A program made the translations under genes and the position numbers. A model generated the notes under the pieces. It did not search any database. It saw only the letters and a list, made by a program, of their open reading frames with translations, and was not told where the DNA came from. From Asparagopsis taxiformis (taxonomy: Eukaryota > Rhodophyta > Florideophyceae > Bonnemaisoniales > Bonnemaisoniaceae): DNA of 64,000 nucleotides. Position 1 is the stretch's first letter; each line of letters begins with the position of its first letter. The stretch is taken from NCBI GenBank assembly GCA_030407315.1, contig JALQPE010000069.1:186001-250000 (forward strand), in the 5' to 3' direction. Positions 38,738 to 48,977 of the stretch are shown piece after piece.

Positions 38738-40258
38738 ATGCAACAAGCCCGCTATCCACACCCGCTCGTTCTTCTTCCCCAACTCCCACCCTCTCCACTG
38801 GCATGGGCAATGTCGTCGCAGCCCTCTGATCATACCGCATGGGGCCTGCCGACAGATGCACGCAACAACAATCTCCATCCGCTCCCCAATCATCCCTCCC
38901 CAATGAACCCATGCGGCCCGCCCTACCCGCAAAGACATCCCCCCTCCCAGAGCAATGCAAACGCTGTCCAGCCCCACATCCCGACGCCCTCCTCTCGCAA
39001 GCGCCAGTTCCGCTTCTCCGTTCGGGCAGACATTGAACTCCTCAAGCTCGTCGTCAATATGAACCCTTACGGCGCCGCACACGGAGGTCGCTTACAGAAA
39101 TGGCAGGCCATCGCGGACACCCTGCGCGAGGGCGGTATCGACATTGACTTTCGCCGCGCTCGTGATCGCACTAGCCTCCTGCTCGAGCAGTGGAGAGAGA
39201 AGGACATGTCCCTCCTACGCAGGAGTGGATCAGGCAATCACGAAGATCAAGTTCAGAAAGAGCAGCTATTGGACCAGATTTCCGCTATCGAGCAAGCTGC
39301 TAAACCAAGAGATAATGTCAATGACTGGAGACGAGTCGAATCTTCAATCCGTCACCGCTCACAGCCACCAACAATTACACAGTCGTCCACATCAGGCTCC
39401 GACAACCCCTCCAACCAACCAAATCTCAATGTCATGACCGTTCCCCCCGCAAGACCCACCAGCTTTGGCACCTTTTCGACCGGCCTCAATCCTCCGGGTC
39501 AACTGCCTCCTTTGGTACAAAAGCATAATCAACACGACCTTCCACAAACCAGAGCGGACAGCGAAATTCAGGGCAGTGCGCTCTTTGCCACCCATCAGAG
39601 CCAACCTCCAGAGAAACATTTCAAGACCAATCAGGGCAAAGTCCTCAGTCCACGTTTCTCCCAGCCATTATTCGGCGCACCGCAAACACCTCCACAGCCA
39701 CTACCATTGCACACTCAACCCAGAGATGGAATATCCCCACAAAGAGCAGAGCTCACTGGTTTCAGAAATGACATTCCTCCTCTTGTGCGACAAAGCCAGC
39801 CGCTCAGGAGTAGTAATCAGAACATTTTGGGAAATCCCTCGTTGGATGGGACCGCCCCCCATGCAGTAACCAACTCACCACGCATTGGAGAAGGCCAGAA
39901 CATCCAACTCAACCCACAGGCCCCCAGTCTCTCCGGACAAGGCCCGCAGGTTGATACGGCCCATCTGTATTCTTTGTTCAAGGCACTGGAACGCCGATTT
40001 GATGAAGAATTAATGATGTCCCGAAAGCGTCTCGAGTACGATGAACGACGTCTCGAGTATGAGAAAGAGCGTGAAAATAAGAGACTTAGCCTTGAAAGGG
40101 AAAGGATAAATAAGGAATTTGAGGACAGAAAAGCTGAAAGGGAAGAGAGACGCACCAGAGAACAGCGAGATAAAGAAGAGCGCGATGCTATGCTCCAAAT
40201 GATCATGAGGGTACATGATCAGCCGATGAGTGATGGAGATAATCCCAGGCAAGCGTGA
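38738..40258 (+). CDS. Myb/SANT-like coiled-coil protein (506 aa)
   Basis: A probable nuclear DNA-binding protein. Residues ~88-165 form a Myb/SANT- or trihelix-like domain: KRQFRFSVRADIELLKLVVN, then an MNPYGAAHGGRLQKWQAIAD helix with the key Trp, and RARDRTSLLLEQWREK. It continues with a Gln/Pro/Ser-rich disordered middle (~190-400) and a C-terminal Glu/Arg coiled coil (ERRFDEELMMSRKRLEYDER onward) ending MLQMIMRVHDQ. This domain layout matches the first gene of the window (1014-2531). The N-terminal ~24 residues are Pro/Leu-rich, and Met25 (38,810) is an alternative start. Such domains also occur in PIF/Harbinger accessory proteins, so descent from a transposon is possible but unproven. 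Confidence 0.75.
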   Translation: MQQARYPHPLVLLPQLPPSPLAWAMSSQPSDHTAWGLPTDARNNNLHPLPNHPSPMNPCGPPYPQRHPPSQSNANAVQPHIPTPSSRKRQFRFSVRADIELLKLVVNMNPYGAAHGGRLQKWQAIADTLREGGIDIDFRRARDRTSLLLEQWREKDMSLLRRSGSGNHEDQVQKEQLLDQISAIEQAAKPRDNVNDWRRVESSIRHRSQPPTITQSSTSGSDNPSNQPNLNVMTVPPARPTSFGTFSTGLNPPGQLPPLVQKHNQHDLPQTRADSEIQGSALFATHQSQPPEKHFKTNQGKVLSPRFSQPLFGAPQTPPQPLPLHTQPRDGISPQRAELTGFRNDIPPLVRQSQPLRSSNQNILGNPSLDGTAPHAVTNSPRIGEGQNIQLNPQAPSLSGQGPQVDTAHLYSLFKALERRFDEELMMSRKRLEYDERRLEYEKERENKRLSLERERINKEFEDRKAEREERRTREQRDKEERDAMLQMIMRVHDQPMSDGDNPRQA

Positions 40259-40713
40259 CGTCTCTTCGTTGACCACTGCGACCCGACCCACCCGATCCCC
40301 AACGACTAAGCGACCAGCATTGAAGCGTATCTGAAGTTTTGAATGGGCTTGGCCCAGAACCGATCTGGACATACAGCGTAAAGGTATGAACGATAATTTG
40401 CAAAGGCATGGATTGGTTCTGGACGTCTGGTGGGAGCAGCTACAAAGCTGTTGCTGTCAATATAATTTATACTCGAACTGCGGCATTAGCTGGGTGGTAA
40501 AGGGGTGTAAAGATATGGATGGTGAGGTGACTGACAGGCAACTGGAAAAGCAGCGTATGGCTCGCTGCAACAATTCCGGCGTAAGTTCTATCCACATTGT
40601 ATCCGTGGCGACTCATATTCATTTATTGTACAGGGGGGCGATGTTATCCCAAAGCTAGTTGTAAGGTCCCCACACATGCAGGGATTCAGTTCACATGATG
40701 GCAAAAGAAATTC
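40259..40713. other. intergenic region between convergent genes
   Basis: Faces the 3' ends of the Myb-like gene and HRD1. No feature was recognised. Confidence 0.35.
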
Positions 40714-42872
40714 CTATGACTTGTTCCTATGCGCCCTCCTTTCCAAAAACTCAATGCGTCGTCGTCTCAAGTTTGCAGTTTCATCGTCCTCAGGATTCCC
40801 TACATTCTCTACCTCTTCATTCTCGTGGTCGGCAGCTACACTCCCGGATGCATGTCCACTGTGTATTGCAGATTCCAGATTATCAGAAGGCACTTCAGAC
40901 GATGAAGCTGCTGCTTCCTGCGGAGAACTAGTTGCCAGTAATACTAGCTCTTGAACTTCCCCTCTTAGAATTTCAATTTGCTCTTGTATAGCAAGCAATT
41001 TTTCCAGAGGCAATGACAGATGTTGATTCCTCTCCAACTGATCAGGAGAGACCTGTGATTCCTCACGATTTTGATCCGAAACCGCATCTTCAGATGCTGA
41101 TGCAATTGTTGCAGTCGTGTGTGCCGTCCTTTGTAACTGTTCCCACTGATTCATTGCAGATGCCGTCGCTCGTTCAATTTCATCCGTCTCAGTGCTATTT
41201 CTACGCGAAGAACTTGCTTGCGTGCCTCCAGATTGTGCTGCATGGTCTGAAGCAGAACCTGGAGTGGTTTGCGGGCGTTGGGTCTCGGGGTTTCCAGTCT
41301 GTGTTCCTGCTCCATTCTGACCATTCGCCCCTGGACCTTGTCTCACAGCTTGAAAGTTTTGATTAGCATGAGCAAATCCTTGCTGTTGTTCTTGCACAAA
41401 GTTAGGAAAATAGGGTTGTTGAGGTACTTGTTGATATGGCTGGTATGGTGGTTGCCAAGCACCCCTCCTTCTAGCTCGCAGCTGCATATGAGCTAACGCA
41501 TTAGGATCACGGAAATTCATTCGGTGCTGTGCCTCTTCGGCTGCATTTATCGCTGGACGTGCGTTACCCTGTGGATCGCGTGCAGCACCGTTCGGTGGAT
41601 TCGCACCAGCTGCATACATAACTTGATCCCACCAATGATTCGCAAAATTGATAAGGCGTGCGCCACCCTGAGCTGCGTTGACTTCGTTTTCAGCAGGCCT
41701 AGCTGCCGCATTGGCATCACCGGCTACAGGGGCCGCATTGTTAGCAGGGTCGGGGTTATCGGGAGGGTTGGCATCGTTATTCTCAGCGTTTGGTCTCTGG
41801 TTCGGTGGTTCATTTTGTGCTGCTGGAGCAACGGGCTGATTGTCACCACTGCTAACATCGACTGCTGCACGACAAGTAGGACACGACAATTGGCGTTTGA
41901 GCCAACTCTGTAAACAGCGAGCGTGGAACATGTGACCACATGAAAGTTTCTTCGCAGCGGTCATTTCTTCCCGACAAATAATGCATGTGCGATCGCCCTC
42001 CGCAAGTTCTTCCTCTGTAGCATCCGCAAAGAGGTCATTCATAGTAGCCATGACGCGTCTATACCTAATGAAATCTGAGCAGCGGCGTTGGAATTTGTGG
42101 AAAGTCATGTAGAGTTCTCGAATAATATGGATAGGGAAGGTATAGTTGAGCTGGACATACATGAAGAAAAGTATGTAGACTGTTAGTTGGCACATATCAG
42201 AAAGCAACTCATTGTAAAAAGAATAGAGACCCTTCCCCCCCCACCGCCCTTCCATGTAGAGATCCACAACGTGGAAGATGTAGCGCACAAAGTCCGAACT
42301 GAGTTCAATAACCAAGACAGTAAATTCAAATGCGAAAAGCACAAACATTGTGCGTCCCGAGGTGCGATAGGTAGTACCGACACATTCAACAACAAGGAGA
42401 GTATCCACAAAAAATAGAAAGAGCATAAGACCTACGAGACGTAGGTGCGCTCGCAGTGGACTGAGTGGCTGCTCTTCAAGATACTCGATGCGGTCTTTAG
42501 TCAGCCAGTGGAGGGATTTGAGTAGGAGAAGAGTCGTGACCAAACGACGAATTTGAGATTGAAGTCTTCGCGGAAAATGGTGAGAGCAAAGCAACATTCA
42601 ATAATGGCATCTCGCGCTCGTATGTGTAATCGTTCGAGTTCACGGAAGCGCAATGGACCAAGAAAGATAGTTTGCACAAGGCGCCAGAGTAGTAGGAAGG
42701 TTACCAGAGCCATGTTACCAACAGCAAGAATAGCAAACTTTGACTTGGCCAAGAAGACAACAGAACGATAGAAGAGACGCTTCATGTAGATTGCATGACT
42801 GAAAACAGCTGTTGTCAGCAGAATCGAGGCAAGGACATAGCCGCGGAAGGATGCGAAAATGGCAAAAGCCAT
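40714..42872 (-). CDS. HRD1: HRD1/synoviolin ER ubiquitin ligase, frame interrupted once
   Basis: The membrane-embedded RING E3 ligase of ER-associated degradation. The ATG at 42,872 (MAFAIFASFRGYVLASILLT) opens the multi-pass domain. The HRD1 signature runs through LFYRSVVFLAKSKFAILAV, ECCFALTIFREDFN and LLLLKSLHWLTKDRIEYLEE. A RING-H2 follows at about 41,870-41,990: CIICREEM, CGHMFHARCLQSWLKRQ and CPTCR. A long Asn/Pro/Gln-rich cytosolic tail and a short coiled coil end the protein. The conserved region is in two frames: at 42,541-42,552 one base appears missing (a TTT run on the coding strand) or two extra. Conservation on both sides argues for a sequence error or a very recent mutation, not an intron. 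Total ~719 residues. Confidence 0.85.
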
Positions 42873-43900
42873 CGTGAAGAATAGACAATGTTGGCAGCGC
42901 GTTTGTTCAGGTCATGGACGAACAACAGGTCGAACAGAAGCGGGAGTGTTTGATGAAGGTTGGAGTGCAATGATTGCCCAAGGGTAATGGTGAAAATGGT
43001 TCAGTTGACCAAGTTTGTGTAATCACTGTAAGTAAATTGAATGGCCAATGAGAACAAAGCACAACACATGTTGACTGCACGATTCCAAGTGGACAGTTTA
43101 TGGCACGCTGTACCGAATTCTGAGGCAACATGGCACTAGCTCTCTGCTGTTTACGTGCCACGGCCAGTTCCCAGCAATGGTTTTATAAACGTCATACTAT
43201 CTTCGTTAACTTCGTTTGGGAATTTAGATGGAAGCAACGCACCGACTAGGTTATCTTTGGGAGCGAGTTGGCTCTTGCAATGAGCTCCTCAGCATCGTTC
43301 CACTCGCTGCAATATATGCTAGGTATTTCTGGATGCATCCCGTCTCGTGATGGAAGGACAAACATTTTGTTGTTCAGATCGTAAGAATCCACTGGCTTCC
43401 AACCTCAAGTAATGTAAGTGCAGCTTGTGGAGCACAATATTGTCGTTCACACTTCTTCTAAAGTCACCAGTAAACGTGTAACCGCAATAGCGCCACACTC
43501 TGTACCATAACGTTGCCTACACTGCAAGTTACCTCTATCAGCCCCATCCTCTTTACATTAATTCAGAGGATATTCGTTCAAATTAAACTCGATGCAGTCT
43601 TGCTCAAAAGTTGCCCAGCCATTTCAAAATTCTTGTGCCTACACTAGGCTCATCATCCTTCAATTCTTGTCAGGCGCACCTTCCTTGAAGCTCAAATCAC
43701 TTTATCTATTTCAACAGTACACTGTATGCTCCTGAGACACCCGCACAACAACAAAGACTACCTCACCCTTGGCACAAATCGCCTTTGCAATGATAAACTT
43801 TACTTGTATCTTCATGAATCGTGCTCCTATTCCAATCTAACAACCCTATCAACAACTCATTCATTCCACACACTTTTCGCCAAGCCAAGCACAGATCACC
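42873..43900. other. divergent promoter region, 1 kb
   Basis: Between HRD1 (-) and the multi-pass gene (+). A symmetric TTTATAAA at about 43,182-43,189 could act as a TATA box on either strand. No gene was seen. Confidence 0.35.
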
Positions 43901-45786
43901 ATGAAATCAAACAATTCAACTTTCATCCTCCTTTTGCATGTACTTGTTCCTGTCCTTTCCTCTGCGCGAATACTGCGCACCCAAAATCCACACTTCTTCC
44001 ATGCTTCATCTTTCGTAAATCCTGATGACGTCTGGCCATTGCACATGCAACCCCCTGTTCATATAGAGAAATCAAGCAGTTCCTTTTCTCCAAATCAAAT
44101 TGCAGCCATTCGACGAATTCCACTCGCGCAATCCGAAGATGAGGACAATGCCCCCGATGATGACTCCAGTTTGAAAGAACGCATAATTGCGCACAGACTG
44201 AGACTTTCTGGTCTCATGCGTGACATAGCCGCTGCGAGCAATGAAAAGGCTGATCTCGAGAACACAATCAAGCAAAAGAAAAGTCAATTTCAGCATGGAG
44301 AGGCTAAGGTCGATCAAGCCGAACTGGAGGAAAAAATCGCGAGATAGAAATGTACAGGCGGGAGGCTCCTAGGACTCTATCAAAATACAACGAACTCGTG
44401 AGAGCCCAACAAGAACTGCAAATTAATCTCAGTCGATTGTCGGAAAAATCACAAGAACTGACAAGCTACAAACACAACATTGTGAATAAGATCCAGCACA
44501 TAAACATGGACGAAATTATCGAAAGACATGCTCGTGGTCTGCCGGACGCAATGGCCGGTGCATTGCGTAAGTCGGCAGCAGCAATTGTTCCGTTTTTTGA
44601 CTACTTGGTCATCGCAGCCGATACGAATAATCGGTTGGTCGATCATGTCGGAGCTGAAATAGACCGCTTTGCTCATGTGAACATCCAGAACTCCCCTTTT
44701 CTCAGTGGGCTGCTGTTTTACTGTGTGATACTAATCCCTTTGCTCACACTAATTTCATTTGTTAGACGTATTTTCGACTCGTCGAGCAATCTTACCATAT
44801 CGCACTACATTATCTTTGGAAATCTTTACTTTATCCTCATGTGCACGGTTAATATAATAGGGACCATCGTTCTGCACCAAGATCTCTCTTTCATTATGTA
44901 CCATCATTACGAGAAGTCTTTTGTTGTCGCCAACTTACTTCTTGCTATGTACTACATTTGGCACACGATGATCCTGGGAGTGCAGACGATTGTTCGGCCT
45001 GATAGAGGAAACATCTCTCAAATTGTTGCTACTATGTCCGTTGGCCTCCACTATTTCATCTTTACGTGGAGAAGAGTAATTACAGATGCCGCACCAGACA
45101 TGTATACAGGGAACTACATGATTTATGCAACAATATTCTCGTTTATACTTTACGAAAGAATGAGGTCAATGTCCAAGAAGCAGCTTAGCGATAGCAAATT
45201 GCTGAGGCTTTGGGTCAGTGCTCGTTCTGGGAAGTTGGTATTCTCTTTCAATGGAATGAACTGCCAATCTATCCTGATATATATGATTGAAACGTGGAAA
45301 TATGTGCTACAACAGTTGCAGTATGCTGCGCAACACATTTTCAAACAGCTGAAGACGCTTTTGTTAGACAAGGGGGGAATAATGAAAAGGGTAAGTAATA
45401 TGTGGCGACTGAGGCGAACGAATGGTGCTTACGCGTACGAGAGCAGTGATGAATCAAGCATCGAAGGGGACAACAACATATCGAAAGGCTCAAGAAGCAT
45501 GTACAGCGGCCGTGAGATAGGTCGATTAGGATCGTCATGGGGAAATTCAGAGTCACGAGGTTTTGTTAGCATATTTTTCGGAAATCATGATGATGACAGA
45601 TATGAAGATAGTGATGATGAATCGATTTCTGAAAATGAACGTAATGATGCCACTTGGTGGGGGCGATTTTTCTCTCGGAAGGACGAGAAATCTTCGCCAC
45701 GGCGGGCGCATGCTGAAGGGAGAGGGAGTACAGCACGTAAAAAACGTCATGGGAAGGGCTCGCAAGGAAGACAGAGGACAAATTAG
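43901..45786 (+). CDS. unrecognised secretory multi-pass membrane protein, frame interrupted once
   Basis: Two abutting frames look like one gene. The first (43,901-44,347) begins with a signal peptide (MKSNNSTFILLLHVLVPVLS) and ends inside a coiled coil. The second (from 44,350) continues the coiled coil and then has about five membrane segments (for example LSGLLFYCVILIPLLTLISF, YIIFGNLYFILMCTVNIIGT, VVANLLLAMYYIWHTMILGV). It ends with a Ser/Asp/Glu-rich and finally basic cytosolic tail. They differ by one base at an A6 run at 44,331-44,336; one more A joins them with the coiled coil intact. This could be an assembly error, a mutation, or slippage on the A run. Family and function are unknown. 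About 627 residues if joined. Confidence 0.65.
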
Positions 45787-45974
45787 AGCCAACGAACGAT
45801 CTGATGTTTGTTCAATTTAGTGAAGTTAATGATCATCACGCATGATAAATGATCAGGGCAATGGCTGTGTATACAATGATGAATTCTCAGCGAAACAGGA
45901 AACTTTACAATGTTCGTGAGAATACATGAGTCCTTTCAAAATAGAATAATGACCGATGTGTTTGTTGAATTAGT

Positions 45975-47573
45975 CTACAAGCTTTCGGTGTCTGCGTGAT
46001 CGAAAAAAGATTCGTCTTGAAGAATCAAGTCATATGACAATCTACCTTCTTCTCGAAGGGGCCCTCTAGGAGAATCCAAACCCTCTGGAAGACTCCTCCG
46101 TTGCGATAATGTTCGCGCAGAACCGATGTCGTTAGCTTGCTTGGTATAAAGGGAGGAAGGTGCGAAACGTGGTTGATGTGGCAAGCAGGGTGGCAGAACC
46201 TCTAGAAACACCACTACGCAGGAAATATCATCGATAACTGAATCATCGAGAATCCAACGTTCAGTGGCGATTTTCACCAGTTCCTCAGCTGCTTCTTGAG
46301 CCGTTCCATGTTCTCTCCATTTGCCGACAAGATGGATAACCTCTTCACTGGAAATAAACTCAAACACACCGTCACTCGCCATGACCAAGAAATGATCATC
46401 TGGGGAAAGATCGAGGGAATAAACTTCTGGGATACAATTGACACCATATTTCTTCACCAATAAATCACCAAACGACCGAGAAACAGCGAGGCCGGGTGTG
46501 CGCGCCTCCGGAAGCCAGACGCGTTCTTCGCCGACATCGACACCCTCCCATGCATCTACTCGTGCGCCAGCTTCTAACAATCGCGCCTTCTCGTCTGGAC
46601 GGCTGGGCTTCTGGTCGATGGAAATTTGGATAGGGGCATAGGTATGGGCGTCGAGCGGTTGTTCGCGTGACTTTGTGAAGCGATGTGATTTTGAGAAGGA
46701 TTTAGGGGATCGAATGGGCGCGTTTTGGGCGGACGGAGCAGTTTGGCGATCTGTACTTTTTGTACGCGACTTTTTCTTTAGCGAACGGTCTACGCGACCG
46801 ATTACAGCGCGCGAATCACCAATGTTGGCACAATAGAGCTTTGCGCCATGAACGAGAACGAACACGCCTGTGCTGCCACTTAGTTCGAAATCCACTTTGG
46901 AGATAGCCTCGAGACGACGTTCGGCATAGGCTACGGCTCTATGCAAGGTGTCCACGACGTGTTGGTATTCTCCGTCGGGATGCAGCATCTTGTTAAGATA
47001 AGATATGATACGCTGAGCGACGAATATAGCACATCTGTGTCCATGACGTCCATGTCCATCCAATGTTGCGAAGAAGTTGTACCTGGAATCGGGACCCCAT
47101 GGCACGAGGGCCACAATGCATTCTTGATTTTGCTTGGTTGCGCGAATGGGCTCCCAGCCAGTACGGGAGCGGAAACCCATTTCGAAACGGACAGGTGCGC
47201 CGTCAGGTTGGCGGCGCACCTGCACAACACGTCTCTTCAAACTGCGCAGATTCTCTTCGAGTCTTCCGTCGCTCTCCTTGAAAATAGCGGAGATGCGTCG
47301 GAGAGGGTTGGGGCGTTGAGCGGTCGACGCGGAAGAGGAGCTTCCAGGGGCGATGAGAGCGAAGGACTCATCTGATACACTTTCGCTCTTGAGACTGGGC
47401 TGTGGTGATGCGGGATGGAGGGTGTCAGCGCCGCTCTTGGCGCGTCGCCACGGAATGCGATGACGGGGGGTGCGAGGGATGTCGGCGGGGGGGAGCGCAT
47501 CTTCAGACGAAAGTGACGTCGGCATTAGTGCGGATGGGTGAAGAGCGTGACGAGATGGCTTGGTTCGAAACAT
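45975..47573 (-). CDS. PPM/PP2C-family protein phosphatase (532 aa)
   Basis: A Mg/Mn-dependent Ser/Thr phosphatase. PP2C motifs in order are FFATLDGHGRHGHRCAIFVA, ELSGSTGVFVLV, YCANIGDSRAVIGR, LAVSRSFGDLLVKKYGV, VMASDGVFEFIS and VIDDISCVVVFLE. These supply the metal-binding Asp of DGHG, the GDSRAV turn and the final Asp of DD. One oddity: the usual first metal-site Asp (N-x-D) appears as NQE in TKQNQECIVALV, a D-to-E change that might alter metal binding. A Lys/Arg/Ser-rich insert of ~50 residues lies after GDSRAV. The N-terminal ~110 residues are Pro/Ser/Arg-rich, without a clear targeting signal. The layout fits plant and algal PP2Cs. Confidence 0.88.
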   Translation of the reverse strand: MFRTKPSRHALHPSALMPTSLSSEDALPPADIPRTPRHRIPWRRAKSGADTLHPASPQPSLKSESVSDESFALIAPGSSSSASTAQRPNPLRRISAIFKESDGRLEENLRSLKRRVVQVRRQPDGAPVRFEMGFRSRTGWEPIRATKQNQECIVALVPWGPDSRYNFFATLDGHGRHGHRCAIFVAQRIISYLNKMLHPDGEYQHVVDTLHRAVAYAERRLEAISKVDFELSGSTGVFVLVHGAKLYCANIGDSRAVIGRVDRSLKKKSRTKSTDRQTAPSAQNAPIRSPKSFSKSHRFTKSREQPLDAHTYAPIQISIDQKPSRPDEKARLLEAGARVDAWEGVDVGEERVWLPEARTPGLAVSRSFGDLLVKKYGVNCIPEVYSLDLSPDDHFLVMASDGVFEFISSEEVIHLVGKWREHGTAQEAAEELVKIATERWILDDSVIDDISCVVVFLEVLPPCLPHQPRFAPSSLYTKQANDIGSARTLSQRRSLPEGLDSPRGPLREEGRLSYDLILQDESFFDHADTESL

Positions 47574-48739
47574 CGCTCGATGCGGACGCGGCGTCTGCCG
47601 AGCGAGCCTGTTAGATTGGACAGTGGAACAACTCAGCGCGTCGCAATGACATAGAGCCGCTGGGTTACACGTGTTTCACGAGACACGTTGAAAAGAGTAG
47701 TTGCGTCTCATACTTGACCTGAGCCGAGGTGATGCCGAGTGAATCATGATATTTTAAAATCATGGAAAATGACGATGCCGATTGGTTGACTTTCAAACTT
47801 TTGTTACCTTTGTTGTTATACGTCATACGTCACACGTGAAGTGATCGGCGAATCAGCTTTCATCCAAGTGTGCCGTTAGCATTGGGCGAGTACACGCAAG
47901 ACAGTGGTACGTGTAAACGATATGAAGTGTGTCAATATTTTGGCTGCACAGACGTTTCAACATTTCAACATTGCGCAATGCGCTCTAACGGACACCGCCG
48001 TTGGGCCAGTGCCATTCACTAGTCCAGTTGTGGCCGCGTCCTCTGCCGCACACTACTGTACGGTTGCCTAGATGTGACCCAAGTTGCACTCGATGCGTGT
48101 GGTCCACAAACCTCGCGACGATATCTGGACGTTCCGTACCACTGACGCCATACGCCTCGTATCATACAAAGCAAATTCAGGCACATAATTTTTGGCCCGT
48201 CTAGTGCGCCTGAAAAAAGGTCAGTCGTCACATGCTGCCGACATTGTGATAACAGTATGCAAGGTATCGATTGTAAGAATAAGTCAGTTTTCACGATTTT
48301 GCTCCGAGAGCTCAAAACATGTGAATCAAAACCTGCAGAAACCGGCAGTTGACAAAGTCCAATCCCAAAATTTGGTTGATTCATACATCTGAGAGTCTGT
48401 CCACCAGAGCTTGTCTGCCCACAAGTGCCAGCTACTGCTCTTATACAAAGTACTCCCGTTTGTTTGTCGTTGGAATGAGTGTCAAGGTCGTCAAATGTTG
48501 GTCCACTTGTTACTTTGCCTGTGGACATACCGTCTAGAATACCCAATCGCGTGATGAACATGGACGCAACTTACAGTTGCAAGTGTCGTCGCATGACAAC
48601 AAGACTACTTCCACTTCCCGACAAGCCACACGCCTCCGAGTTTTCCAATTCAGATGAAAGCACCAAACAATGCAGCACTTTCTATCGAGAACCATCACAC
48701 CGTTTCCACGTAGAATGGTAACATACATACCTCTACATC
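47574..48739. other. intergenic region left of the retrotransposon
   Basis: The 5' flank of the PP2C gene. No gene was recognised. The last five bases (48,740-48,744, CATAC) are the left target-site duplication. Confidence 0.4.
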
Positions 48740-48744
48740 CATAC
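48740..48744. repeat. left target-site duplication
   Basis: CATAC immediately before the 5' LTR; the same five bases follow the 3' LTR at 55,774-55,778. Confidence 0.92.
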
Positions 48745-48977
48745 TGTGGAAATGACTTTTACAAGAAAAATTCTACAGGTAATTTCTACCAGAATTTTTA
48801 ATTTAGGGTTAGGTAGACGTCTGGAAGTTTCCAGTCGTCCAACCGTAGGAAGCTAAATACAGCTCCCAGCGGTCGGAATAACCTAGAGGGAGATAAGCTA
48901 GACTTAGTAAAAATCAATCTATCTACGTTTCTACATTTTACACCGTTTCACTCCCCGTCCCGTGGTCGCGTACAACA
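48745..48977 (+). repeat. 5' LTR (233 bp)
   Basis: Starts TGTGGAAATGAC and ends GTACAACA. It contains ATTTAGGGTTAGG at 48,801-48,813, resembling a telobox, and T5 where the 3' LTR has T4. Confidence 0.95.

Noticed and set aside
42497..42872. Intron to explain the HRD1 frame change
   Set aside because: Conserved residues flank the break with at most one residue of slack, leaving no space for an intron.
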